A stretch of DNA of 64,000 nt, taken from contig NW_026262690.1 in the NCBI RefSeq assembly GCF_021869535.1, positions 91,061,995 to 91,125,994 on the forward strand, read 5' to 3'. Position 1 is the first letter of the stretch. Every line of letters begins with the position of its first letter. The stretch is from Mytilus californianus. Its lineage: Eukaryota; Mollusca; Bivalvia; Mytilida; Mytilidae. The position numbers and the translations under genes were made by a program. Of this stretch, positions 24,301-33,771 are shown one piece after another. The notes under the pieces are model-generated. The model saw only the letters and a list, made by a program, of their open reading frames with translations, did no database searches and had not been told where the DNA came from.

Positions 24301-27300
24301 CGCAATGTTAAAGAACTTGTATGCTATATGAATTGTAGCAGTTCCATCTTTTATGTTACAATATTGGGAAAAAAAAGCTAGAGGCTCTAAAGAGCCTGTG
24401 TCGCTCACCTAGGTCTATGTGCATCTTCAACAATGGATACTCTCCATCTTTGTGGACTAGAATAAAATTCATGAAAAAAAATCTCTACTTTGTTGATCTA
24501 CTAATGCTGATCATTTTTGCTTATTTAAGTTTCTATATATCTATTATAGCTTTTCAGATATTAGGCAAAAACACAAAAAAATGATAAAAATTGATATTAA
24601 AGAGAACAACTCTAATAAGGGGTCATCAGAAAATTTTAACCATGTTGACTTATTTGTAGATCTTGTCTTGCTGATCGTTTTTGCTTATTTAAGTTTCTAT
24701 CTATCTATTATAGTTTTTATACGACCGCAAAAATTAAAAATTTTTTGGTCTTATATTGGTATGACGTTGTCGTCGTCGTCGTCGTCGTCGTCGTCGTCCG
24801 GCGTCGTCTGGCATCGTCCGAAGACACATTGGTTTTCGCACTCTAACTTTAGTTTAAGTGAAGGGATCTCCATGAAATTTCACCATAAGGTTCAATACCA
24901 CAAAAGGAAGGTTGGGATTGATTTTGGGGGTTATGGTACCAACAGTTAAGGAATTAGGGGCCAAAAAGGGGCCAAAAATAAGCATTTTTGTAACTTTCAG
25001 ACAATAACTTGTGTGTAAGTGTATGGATCTCTCTGACATTGTACCACAAGGTTCCATATCACAAAGGGAAGGCTGTAATTGATTTTGGGGGTAATTGCCT
25101 CAAAATTTTAGGAATTAGGGGCCAAAAAAGGGGCAAAAAACAAGCATTTTTCTAGTTTCATGACAATAACTTGTGTGTAAGTGTTTGGATATTTCTGAAA
25201 TTGTACTACAAGGTTCCATATCACAAAGGGAAAGCTGGGTTTGAGTTTGGGGGTAATTGCCCGAAACGTTTAGGAATTGGGGGCCAAAAAGGGGCCAAAA
25301 ATAAGCATTTTTCTAGTTTCCAGACAATAACTTGTGTTCAAGTGTATGGATCTCTCTGAAATTGTACTGCAAGGTACCATACCACAAAGGGAAGGCTGGG
25401 ATTGAGTTTGGGGGTGATGAATCATAAGGGGGTTCAAAAAATTGGGGGGGGGGGATTTTTTTTTTTTTTTTTTCTTTTTATTCCTTTTTTTTTTCTTTTA
25501 AAATTTTCCATTTTAAGTTGGTTATTTCTGATTTATATTTAAAAGCAAATAATAATGATATGGTAGGAGATACACACCAAACAGGATGTGTAAATTATTA
25601 TATAATAAGTATTGTGCAATAGCAAGAAATTTTCAATTGCACAGTATTGCACAATAGCAAGAAATCTTCAATTGCACAGTATTGCGCAATAGCAAGAAAT
25701 CTTCAATTTAACAGTACTGCGCAATAGCAAGAAATATCCAATAGCACAATATTGTGCAATAGCAAGAAATTGTCAATTGTACAGTATTGCGCAATAGCAA
25801 GAAATATTCAATTGCACAGTATTGTGCAAAAGAAGATACTTCGTATAAATTGCTTATTTCTTGATCAATTTCAATGGGGTTTTATTCTTGAATTCTTGGG
25901 GTTCTTTAATATGCTGAATCTAACCGTGTATTAAGTTTTTGGATTTTGGGCCCTGTTTTTAAATTGGTCCACATTGAGGTCCAAAGGGTCCAAAATTTAA
26001 CTTTGTTTGATTTCATCAAAAATTGAATTATTGGGGTTCTTTGATATGCCGAATCTAACCGTGTATTTAGATTTTTAATTTTGGGTCCCGTTTTTTAAAT
26101 TGGTCTACATTAAGGTCCAAAGGGTCCAAAATTAAACTTAGTTTGATTTTAACAAAAATTGAATTCTTAGGGTTCTTTGATATGCTGAATCTAAACATGT
26201 GTTTAGATTTTTTATTATGGGCCCAGTTTTCAAGTTGGTCCAAGTTGGGGTCCAAAATTAAACTTTTTTTGATTTCAACAAAAATTGAATATATGGGGTT
26301 CTTTGATATGCTGAATCTAAACATGTATTTAGATTTTTGATTTTTGGCCCAGTTTTCAAGTTGGTCCAAATTGGGGTCCAAAATTAAACTTTGTTTGATT
26401 TCAACAAAAAATGAATATATGGGGTTCTTTGATATGCTGAATCTTACCATGTATTTAGATTTTTTATTTGTGGGCCCGCTATCAAATTGGTTCATATTGA
26501 GGTCAAAAGGGTCCACAATTAAACTTTGTTTGATTTCATCAAAAATTGAATTATTGGGGTTCTTTGATGTGCCAAATCTAACCGTGTATTTAGATTTTTA
26601 ATTTTGGGTCCTGTTTTTTAAATTGGTCTACATTAAGGTCCAAAGGGTCCAAAATTAAACTTAGTTTGATTTTAACAAAAATTGAATTTTTGGGGTTCTT
26701 TGATATGCTGAATCTAAACATGTGTTTAGATTTTTGATTATGGGACCAGTTTTCAAGTTGGTCCAAGTTTGGGTCCAAAATTAAACTTTGTTTGATTTCA
26801 ACAAAAATTGAATATATGGGGTTCTTTGATATGCTGAATCTAAACATGTATTTAGATTTTAGATTTTTGGCCCAGTTTTCAAGTTGGTCCAAATTGGGGT
26901 CCAAAATTAAATTTGTTTGATTTCAACAAAAATTGAATATATGGGGTTCTTTGATATGCTGAATCTTACCATGTATTTAGATTTTTTATTTGTGGGCCCG
27001 CTATCAAATTGGTTCATATTGAGGTCAAAAGGGTCCAAAATTAAACTTTGTTTGATTTCATCAAAAATTGAATTATTGGGGTTCTTTGATATGCCAAATC
27101 TAACCGTGTTTTTAGATTTTTAATTTTGGGTCCCGTTTTTTAAATTTGTCTACATTAAGGTCCAAAGGGTCCAAAATTAAACTTAGTTTGATTTTAACAA
27201 AAATTGAATTCTTCAGGTACTTTGATATGCTGAATCTAAACATGTGTTTAGATTTTTGATTATGGGACCAGTTTTCAAGTTTGTCCAAGTTGGGGTCGAA

Positions 27301-30300
27301 ATTAAACTTTGTTTGATTTCAACAAAAATTGAATATATGGGGTTCTTTGATATGCTGAATCTAACCATGTATTTAGATTTTTGATTTTTGGGCCCCGTTA
27401 TCAACTTTGTCCACATTGAGGTCAAAAGGTTCCAAAATTAAACTTTGTTTGATTTCCTCAAAAATTGAATTCTTGGGGTTCTTTGATGTGCCAAATCTAA
27501 CCGTGTATTTAGATTTTTAATTTTGGGTCCTGTTTTTTAAATTGGTCTACATTAAGGTCCAAAGGGTCCAAAATTAAACTTAGTTTGATTTTAACAAAAA
27601 TTGAATTCTTCAGGTACTTTGATATGCTGAATCTAAACATGTGTTTAGATTTTTGATTATGGGACCAGTTTTCAAGTTTGTCCAAGTTGGGGTCGAAATT
27701 AAACTTTGTTTGATTTCAACAAAAATTGAATATATGGGGTTCTTTGATATGCTGAATCTAACCATGTATTTAGATTTTTGATTTTTGGGCCCCGTTATCA
27801 ACTTTGTCCACATTGAGGTCAAAAGGTTCCAAAATTAAACTTTGTTTGATTTCCTCAAAAATTGAATTCTTGGGGTTCTTTGATGTGCCAAATCTAACCG
27901 TGTATTTAGATTTTTAATTTTGGGTCCTGTTTTTTAAATTGGTCTACATTAAGGTCCAAAGGGTCCAAAATTAAACTTAGTTTGATTTTAACAAAAATTG
28001 AATTCTTCAGGTACTTTGATATGCTGAATCTAAACATGTGTTTAGATTTTTATACGACCGCAAAAAAATTTTGTGGTCGTATATTGGTATGACGTTGGCG
28101 TCGTTGTCGTCGTCGTCGTCGTCCGGCGTCCGGCGTCGTCGTCGTCGTCCGGCGTCGTCGTCCGAATACATATTGGTTTTCGCACTCTAACTTTAGTTTA
28201 AGTGAATGGATCTTTTTGAAATTTGACCATAAGGTTAAATACCACAAAAGGAAGGTTGGGATTGATTTTGGGGGTTATGGTACCAACAGTTAAGGAATTA
28301 GGGGCCAAAAAGGGGCCAAAAATGAGCATTTTCTAGTTTCCAGACAATAACTGTGGAACGGTGTATGGATCTCTCTGAAATTATACTACAAGTTTCCATA
28401 CCACAAAGGGATGGTTAGGATTTGCTTTGGGGGGTTATGGCTCAAACCGTTTAGGAATTAGGGGCAAAAAAGGGGGAAAAACAAGGTTGTCCTGGTTAAT
28501 GGACAAATACTTTAGTACAAAACATAATTTAAAGCAGTGTAAGGGAGATAAATCAAATACATCATTGAAATTATCTCCCTTACACTGCTTTTAAATTATG
28601 TATAAAGTAATGGTTAATGAACAATAAAGATAATCTAAAACAGTGTAAGGGAGGTAATCCAAATACAACGTTTTGGTTACTTCCCTTACACTGCTATTAA
28701 ATCATGTTTAAAGAAATGCATATTTATAAAGGAAGACCAGTAAAAATATCTGCAAATGTTTTCATCTTTTTTTTTTACAAAAAAATCCATATGAAAGATT
28801 TGACACTATATTTTTATTAATTCTATTATAAAATAGATTAAGTTAGCACTATGGTAAATTTAAATGGGTAATTATGGTTGCCAACTCCATTGGAAATTTG
28901 AATTGAGATTATGACCATATCTTGAGGGAAAGAATTTTTTTTGGGGAAAAAGAATTTAAAGAAGTAATCTTTAATTGCACAGTATGGCGCATTAGATTTG
29001 TAAAATCTTTGATCACATTTATTTATTTGTTATGCCGAATCTAACAGTGTATTTAGATTTTTAATTTTGGGTCCAGTTTTCAAATTGGTCTACATTAATG
29101 TCCAAAGGGTCCAAAATTAAACTTTGTTTGATTTTAGCAAAAATTGAATATATGAGGTTCTTTGATATGCTGAATCTAAACATGTATTCAGATTTTTGAT
29201 TTTTGGCCCAGTTTTCAAGTTGGTCCAAATTGGGGTCCAAAATTAAACTTTGTTTGATTTCAACAAAAATTGAATAGATGGGGTACTTTGATATGCTGAA
29301 TCTAACCATGTATTTAGATTTTTTATTTGTGGACCCCGTTATCTAATTGGTTCATATTGAGGTCAAAAGGGTCCAAAATTAAACTTTGTTTGATTTCATC
29401 TAAAATTGAATTATTGGGGTTCTTTGATATGCCAAATCTAACCGTGTATTTAGGTTTTTAATTTTGGGTCCTGTTTTTTAAATTGGTCTACATTGAGGTC
29501 CAAAGGGTCCAAAATTAAACTTTGTTTGATTTCATCGAAAATTGAATTATTGGGGTTCTTTGATATGCCAAATCTAACCGTGTATTTAGGTTTTTAATTT
29601 TGGGTCCTGTTTTTTAAATTGGTCTACATTGAGGTCCAAAGGGTCCAAAATTAAACTTAGTTTGATTTTGACAAAAATTGAATTCTTGGGGTTCTTTGAT
29701 ATGCTGAATCTAAACATGTGTTTAGATTTTTGATTATGGGCCCAGTTTTCAAGTTGGTCCAAGATAGGGTCCAGTATTTAAACTTTGTTTGATTTCAACA
29801 AAAATTGAATATATGGGGTTCTTTGATATGCTGAATCTAAACATGTATTTAGATTTTTGATTATGGGCCCAGTTTTCAAGTTGGTCCAAATTGGGGTCCA
29901 AAATTAAACTTTGTTTGATTTCAACAAAAATTGAATATATGGGGTTCTTTGATATGCTGAATCTAACCATGTATTTAGATTTTTTATTTGTAGGCCCCGC
30001 TATCAAATTGGTTCATATTGAGGTCAAAAGGGTCCAAAATTAAACTTTGTTTGATTTCATCAAAAATTGAATTATTGGGGTTCTTTGATATTCCAAATCT
30101 AACCGTGTATTTAGATTTTTAATTTTAAGTCCCGTTTTTTAAATTGGTCTACATTAAGGTCCAAAGGGTCCAAAATTAAACTTAGTTTGATTTTAGCAAA
30201 AATTGAATTCTTGGGGTTCTTTGATATGCTGAATCTAAACATGTGTTTAGATTTTTGATTATGGGCCCAGTTTTCAAGTTTGTCCAAGTTGGGGTCCAAA

Positions 30301-33300
30301 ATTAAACTTTGTTTGATTTTAACAAAAATTGAATATATGGGGTTCTTTGATATGCTGAATCTAACCATGTATTTTGATTTTGGACATTGGACCATAATAG
30401 GTAAATTAAAAGAATTCAAGTTCTTAGACCACATTCTTTCTGTGTCAGAAACCTATGCTGTGTCAAATATTTAATAACAATCCAAATTCAGAGCTGTATC
30501 AAGCTTGAATGTTGTGTCCATACTTGCCCCAACTGTTCAGGGTTCGACCTCTGCGGTCGTATCAAGCTGCGCCCCAGCGAAGCATTTTATTGATTATGGG
30601 ACCAGTTTTCAAGTTTGTCCAAGTTGGGGTCCAAAATTAAACTTTGTTTGATTTCAACAAAAATTGAATATATGGGGTTCTTTGATATGCTGAATCTAAC
30701 CATGTATTTTGATTTTGGACATTGGACCACAATAGGTAAATTAAAAAAATTGAAGTTCTTAGACCACATTCTTTCTGTGTCAGAAACCTATGCTGTGTCA
30801 AATATTTAATCACAATCCAAATTCAGAGCTGTATCAAGCTTGAATGTTGTGTCCATACTTGCCCCAACTGTTCAGGGTTCGACCTCTGCGGTCGTATCAA
30901 GCTGCGCCCAGCGAAGCATTTTATTCAGATATAAGGCAAAAACGCAAACATGTTAGTATAAATCGTCATTAAAGGTCAATAACTCCAATATAGGGTAATC
31001 AGACTATTTCAACCATGTTGACTTTAATATTTGTAGAACTTATCTTGCTGATCATTTTTGCCAGATAAAGTTTCTCTCTATCTATTATAATTTTCAAGAT
31101 AATAGGCAAAAATTTTAAAAGTTGATAAAATTCATCATTTAAGGGCAATAACTCCTATAATAAGTCGTCTGACAGTTTGAATTTAGCCATGTCCGCCATG
31201 TTGGTTGGCAGGTTGGGTCATCAGACACATTTTTTATATGACCGCAAAAAATTTTTTGCGTCGTATAATGCTATCATGTTGTTGTCTGCATCGTCCGAAG
31301 ACGCATTTAGTTTCCGGACAATAACTTTAGTTTAAGTGAATGGATCTCTATGAAATTTTACCATAAGGTTCAATACCACAAAAGGAAGGTTGGGATTGAT
31401 TTTGGGGGTTATGGCACCAACAGTTAAGGAATGAGGGGCCAAAAAATAAGCATTTTTGTAACTTCCAGACAATAACTTGTGTGTTAGTGTATGGATCTCT
31501 CTGACATTGTACCACAAGGTTCCATATCACAAAGGGAATGCTGGGATTGATTTTGGTGGTAATTGCCTCAAAATTTTAGGAATTAGGGGCCAAAAAAGGG
31601 GCAAAAAACAAGCATTTTTCTTGTTTCATGACAATAACTTGTGTGTAAGTGTATGGATCTTTCTGAAATTGTACTACAAGGTTCCATATCACAAATGGAA
31701 AGCTGGAATTCAGTTTGGGGGTAATTGCCCAAAACGTTCAGGAATAAGGGGCCAAAAATAAGCATTTTTCTAGTTTCCAGACAATAACTTGTGTTCAAGT
31801 GTATGGATCTCTCTGAAATTGTACTGCAAGGTACTATACCACAAAGGGAAGGCTGGGATTGAGTTTGGGGGTAATTGCCTCAAAATTTTAGGAATTAGGG
31901 GCCAAAAAAGGGCAAAAAACAAGCATTTTTCTAGTTTCAGGACAATAACTTGTGTGTAAGTGTAAGGATCTTTATGAAATTGTACTTCAATGAACCATAT
32001 CACAAAGGGAAAGCTGGGTTTGAGTTTGGGGGTAATTGCCCTAAACGTTTAGGAATTTGGGGCCAAAAAACAAGCATTTTTACAGTTTCCAGACAATAAC
32101 TTGTGTTCAAGTGTATGGATCTCTCTGAAATTGTACTGTAAGGTACCATACCACAAAGGGAAGGCTGGGATTGAGTTTGGGGTAATGAATCATAAGGGGG
32201 TTCAAAAAATTGGGGGGGGGGGGGAATTTTTTTTTTCCTTTTTTTTTTTTCTTTAAAATTTTCCATTTTAAGTTGGTTATTTTTTATATATATATATATA
32301 TATATAAAAGCAAATAATAATGATATGGTTTGATTTCATCAAAAATTGAAATATTGGGGTTCTTTGATATGCTGAATCTAACCGTGTATTTAGATTCTTA
32401 AGTTTTGGTCCCGTTTTCAAATTGGTCTACATTAAGGTTCAAAGGGTCCAAAATTAAACTTAGTTTGATTTTAACAAAAATTGAATTCTTGGGGTTCTTT
32501 GATATGCTGAATCTAACCGTGTATGTATTTAGATTTTGGATATTGGACCATAATAGGTATATTAAAATTTTTTAAGTTCTTAGACCACATTCATTCTGTG
32601 TCAGAAACCTATGCTATGTCAAATATTTAATCACAATCCAAATTCAGAGCTGTATCAAGCTTGAATGTTGTGACCATACTTGCCCCAACTGTTCAGGGTT
32701 CGACCTCTGCGGTCGTATCAAGCTGCGCCCAGCGGAGCATTTTATTAAACTAGATACCCCAATAATGATTGTGGACAAGTTTGGTTAAATTTGGCCCAGT
32801 AGTTTCAGAGGAGAAGGTTTTTGTAAAAGATAACGATAGACGACGTACACCAAATGACGAGAAAAGCTCACTTGGCCTTTTGACCAGGTGAGCTAAAAAA
32901 GTAAAATAACTAAAATAACACTCCAATAACTTTAAGCAATATATATCATGTATACATATGAAACACCTATAATTTAGATTCTTACTTTTCATTTACAGCT
33001 AGGAAGTATAGCAGATAGAACAATACATGAAGCAGATACAGATGGTGATAAACAGATCTCTTTTGATGAATTTAAACAGGTATATTATGTAATCCTTTTA
33101 GTGTTGATATTAAATGACACATTAGTATGTTAAGACCTATATGAAAATAAGCAGAAGTGGTATGATTGCCAATGAGACAACTATCCACCAGAGTCAAATG
33201 ACGAAGATAAAAGCAATTATAGGTCACTGCACCTAGCTTGCATGTTGTATCTAGAATTATAGCATGATTTATACTTATTAATGATAATTTAGAAATTATA

Positions 33301-33771
33301 ACGAAGTTTCTATTAATTCGAATAATGCAACTGGGAGAGTATTGCAATAATACAACCTCACATTCAGATATTTGATACATATATCTGTATGCAAATTTTA
33401 CTGAAATCGCAATAATTTATCTTGCTGGAGAGAACCATGACATTCGTCAGGAAGACTGGAAATTTTAGACAATTAAGATTAAGGTCAAAACACACCTACC
33501 CAGTGTGGGGTTTGACTTCACAACCTAATGTGTTGACAGGCTAGTGATATAATAGAGCAACTATGTAGACCACTCAGACTTTTTAAATTTTAATACTGAA
33601 TGAAAATGTAGAATTCTTTTTCTTTTCAGGCAATGAAATATTTAATAATTTGTTGAACCCTTTTTCTTATAAGGCATTGGAAAATTTGATAAAATGTAGA
33701 ACCTTTTTTCTTTTCAGGCAATGGAAAAAGTAGATGTAGAACAGAAAATGAGTATAAGGTTCCTGAACTGA
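9290..33771 (+). CDS. CHP1: Calcineurin B homologous protein 1 (CHP1), seven exons: 9290..9356, 11204..11276, 13604..13684, 15113..15225, 16005..16108, 32999..33079, 33718..33771
   Basis: A small EF-hand protein. In animals CHP1 binds plasma-membrane Na+/H+ exchangers (NHE1 family), supports their maturation, and is myristoylated and calcium-dependent. The exons join to 573 bases, 190 residues plus stop, against 195 in human. MGARAS supplies Gly2 for N-myristoylation. EF-hand-like units are at about residues 27-55 (loop DKSGNGFLSRED), 56-90 (the degenerate second unit, with RIPELAINPLGDRI), 112-140 (loop DLDGDDKISRDE) and 153-180 (loop DTDGDKQISFDE). The C-terminus KVDVEQKMSIRFLN is nearly that of the vertebrate protein. 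The linker before EF3 is about five residues shorter than in human. All junctions are GT/AG and keep frame. Intron 5 is 16.9 kb because of nested mobile elements. CHP2 is possible but the sequence fits CHP1 better. Confidence 0.95.
9357..11203 (+). other. CHP1 intron 1
   Basis: A 1.85 kb AT-rich intron. It holds a three-copy 49-base tandem repeat (10128-10275), annotated separately. Nothing else stands out. Confidence 0.7.
10128..10275. repeat. Three-copy 49-base tandem repeat
   Basis: The unit starts 'ccttaattcaagat' at 10128, 10177 and 10226 and ends 'ctatacacatatacattt'. The copies are nearly identical. Intronic minisatellite. Confidence 0.9.
11204..11276 (+). CDS. CHP1: CHP1 exon 2
   Basis: Acceptor tttttcag, donor AG/gtat. 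Encodes FSRNQIIRLYSRFESLDK and SGNGFL, the first EF-hand unit. Begins in phase 1 and ends in phase 2. Confidence 0.93.
12385..12605 (+). repeat. 35-base tandem array inside E1
   Basis: Units of the form 'tattgcgcaatagcaagaaa' plus 'tcttcaattgcacag', about six copies. Each carries the short palindrome attgcgcaat. The same array is in E2a at 25612-25830, and decayed pieces are at 28970 and 57575. Confidence 0.85.
12650..13110 (+). repeat. 126/135-base satellite array inside E1
   Basis: The marker 'ggggttctttgatatgc' recurs at about 12672, 12807, 12942 and 13068, giving steps of 135, 135 and 126. Both lengths are multiples of three, so the minus strand stays open over several units (peptide FSISKNPIYSIFVEIKQSL). 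This is a repeat by-product and not a supported gene. Confidence 0.85.
13604..13684 (+). CDS. CHP1: CHP1 exon 3
   Basis: Acceptor tttctag, donor AG/gtaagt. Encodes (S)REDFLRIPELAINPLGDRI then VHSFFQE. The LRIPELAINPLGDRI block is almost identical to vertebrate CHP1. Confidence 0.93.
13779..14972. mobile_element. Putative 1.2 kb element with 16-base terminal inverted repeats
   Basis: AATTAGAGATCCATTT at 13779-13794 is exactly inverted at 14957-14972, both in CHP1 intron 3. Related 'gggcagggtgcc' and 'ggcagggctctcc' blocks lie just inside the two ends. No transposase ORF. No target duplication could be fixed, so the boundaries are tentative. Confidence 0.4.
15113..15225 (+). CDS. CHP1: CHP1 exon 4
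   Basis: Acceptor gtttttcag, donor GAT/gtaagt. Encodes SNDETVNFRQFIHVLARFRP followed by a short basic linker TKVKISKNKLNTREEKLR. Human has a longer linker here, which accounts for the difference in protein length. Confidence 0.93.
15226..16004 (+). other. CHP1 intron 4
   Basis: 779 bases of AT-rich intron. I see no repeat family or other feature in it. Confidence 0.6.
16005..16108 (+). CDS. CHP1: CHP1 exon 5
   Basis: Acceptor tattttag, donor CAA/gtcagt. Encodes FAFRMYDLDGDDKISRDEL then LAVLHMMVGANISEDQ, the calcium-binding EF-hand 3 with Asp, Asp, Asp, Lys, Ser and Glu at loop positions 1, 3, 5, 7, 9 and 12. Followed by the 16.9 kb intron. Confidence 0.95.
16590..17198 (+). mobile_element. 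Family V HINE-like element, copy V1 (5' end uncertain)
   Basis: Contains repeated 'atggctgccattgccatgga' and similar blocks. Its 3' end is clear: GGGTGACAT (17157-17165), then the hairpin ATTGC-TT-GCAAT (17171-17182) and the terminus ctagttatt. GGGTGACAT is the inverted copy of the family's 5' head ATGTCACCC, which is missing here, so this copy is 5'-truncated or diverged. Confidence 0.6.
17199..18034 (+). mobile_element. Family V HINE-like element, copy V2 with a doubled head
   Basis: Starts directly after V1 with ATGTCACCCGATCGAC and GTCGGGTGACAT, a hairpin. The head is present twice, 62 bases apart (17201 and 17263). Ends with 'gacatccgctattgcttgca' and ctagttatt. The core has 'ccatggaaac' every 100-150 bases. 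No ORF of note. Confidence 0.65.
18296..20400 (+). mobile_element. Family P HINE-like element inserted in family U
   Basis: The 5' head is a hairpin GGGTTCTGCGGAACCC (18303-18318) followed by 'gtctcgcctac'. The 3' end has 'tgtctcgcttttttgacaaa' and 'gaaggctcaacaaaaa'. The core is a tandem repeat of about 175 bases ('aagcttctgtccaagtttgg', 'gaaaaactaagtccatttat') between 19740 and 20325. Flanked by A runs. Confidence 0.6.
18491..19725 (+). mobile_element. TA-flanked inverted-repeat element inside family P
   Basis: Termini CAGCCGATTCCAACGAGTGT (18491) and the inverted ACTCGTTGAAATCGGCTG (to 19725) start a terminal inverted repeat of about 90 bases that includes 'gctagctcaaccatgaaat'. TA lies on both sides (18489-18490 and 19726-19727). 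TA duplication with CAG ends fits a Tc1/mariner-type non-autonomous element. It contains a perfect 15-base hairpin at 19411-19447. No transposase. Confidence 0.7.
21845..22600 (+). repeat. Degenerate tandem repeat of about 118 bases, 'gatccccacccctaaaccat'
   Basis: The unit 'gatccccacccctaaaccat' plus 'gtcatgccaagatgattt' occurs about four times between 22140 and 22570. The preceding 300 bases (from 'cttcttccgccgaacttgtc') look like the head of the same element. A larger array of related units is at 43960-46240. Confidence 0.6.
22740..23225 (+). repeat. Mussel interspersed repeat with an internal 75-base duplication
   Basis: 'gagtatacaaattgagtttt' to 'tggctagaggtata' is repeated head to tail (22767-22905). 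It is followed by 'ggggccagctgaagcctgcc' and 'tgttgtctctttgacacatt', a block I recognise as common in mussel genomes. Non-coding. Confidence 0.6.
23215..23365. repeat. Family S repeat copy
   Basis: 'aatccacgaaaattggtacc' and 'aaataaatgaatccaca' match the copy at 4557-4745. Confidence 0.5.
23366..24371. other. Intron 5 segment without recognised features
   Basis: About 1 kb of AT-rich sequence. I see no exon or clear repeat family in it. Confidence 0.5.
28052..30590 (+). mobile_element. Family E copy E2b, inserted in E2a
   Basis: A complete copy with head ATACGACCGCA and 3' end TGCGGTCGTAT plus hairpin. It carries a private segment (28470-28980) with two hairpins: arms 28522-28551/28571-28600 and 28641-28657/28677-28693. 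E5 (39618) has the same segment, so the two share a recent source. Confidence 0.75.
28522..28693. repeat. Twin hairpins with a 'cagtgtaagggag' stem
   Basis: Two successive inverted repeats, 'agcagtgtaagggagataa' against 'ttatctcccttacactgct', and 'cagtgtaagggaggtaa' against 'ttacttcccttacactg'. The same pair is in E5 at 40087-40258. Probably a small inverted-repeat element that duplicated before E2b and E5 separated. Confidence 0.75.
31236..32746 (+). mobile_element. Family E copy E3
   Basis: The head is changed by one base (ATATGACCGCA) and pairs with 'tgcgtcgtat'. The 3' end is intact (TGCGGTCGTAT at 32708, terminus 32746). It has six units of about 150 bases but only two satellite monomers and no 35-base array. 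Confidence 0.75.
32999..33079 (+). CDS. CHP1: CHP1 exon 6
   Basis: Acceptor tttacag, donor CAG/gtatat. Encodes LGSIADRTIHEADTDGDKQI then SFDEFKQ, EF-hand 4 with canonical loop residues Asp, Asp, Asp, Gln, Ser and Glu. In phase 0 at both ends. Confidence 0.95.
33130..33240 (+). repeat. Family U repeat fragment in CHP1 intron 6
   Basis: 'gtggtatgattgccaatgag' followed by 'acaactatccaccagagtca' and 'ttataggtcactgcac' matches the family U head. Confidence 0.6.
33606..33717 (+). repeat. Triplicated 3' splice-site segment before CHP1 exon 7
   Basis: The segment 'tgtagaatt ctttttcttttcaggcaatg' at 33607-33636 is repeated at the true acceptor (33694-33722), with a weaker copy between them (cttataag/GCATTG at 33674). 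Use of the first site would give GCA ATG AAA ... TGT TGA, a short alternative tail AMKYLIIC. Confidence 0.7.
33718..33771 (+). CDS. CHP1: CHP1 exon 7 (stop codon)
   Basis: Acceptor ttttcag. Encodes AMEKVDVEQKMSIRFLN and stop TGA at 33769-33771. It is chosen over the upstream decoy because this peptide is the conserved CHP C-terminus. Confidence 0.95.
   Translation, partial: AMEKVDVEQKMSIRFLN

Larger units (their letters stand above)
24719..30925 (+). mobile_element. Family E copy E2a, with E2b inserted in its satellite
   Basis: 5' head ATACGACCGCA at 24719. The 3' end 'tgcggtcgtatcaagctgcg' ends at 30925. Order inside: GTC microsatellite, units of about 150 bases, G/T run (25440-25500), 35-base array (25612-25830), then a satellite of more than 15 monomers (25870-28051 and 30591-30720). 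At 28051 the satellite is cut in mid-monomer (tttagattttt) and resumes at 30591 (gattatgggaccag). The gap is copy E2b. Confidence 0.75.
24372..32900 (+). mobile_element. Family M element, split by E2 and E3
   Basis: Starts 'agctagaggctctaaagagc' (hairpin GGCTCTAAAGAGCC 24383-24396) and ends with hairpin AGCTCACTTGG/CCAGGTGAGCT (32865-32894). Its own sequence is 24372-24718, 30926-31235 and 32747-32900. The junctions read through cleanly: 'tattatag-tttt' into 'cagatataaggcaaaa', and 'cagacacattttt' into 'aaactagatacccc'. The last 100 bases before CHP1 exon 6 follow it. Repeated 'cttgctgatcatttttgc' units inside. Confidence 0.65.

Noticed and set aside
26067..26904. Minus-strand ORFs of 100-150 residues with repeated FSISKNPIYSIFVEIKQS
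   Set aside because: They follow the 126/135-base satellite in every family E copy and start or stop with monomer changes. There is no start context, no splice context and no known domain.
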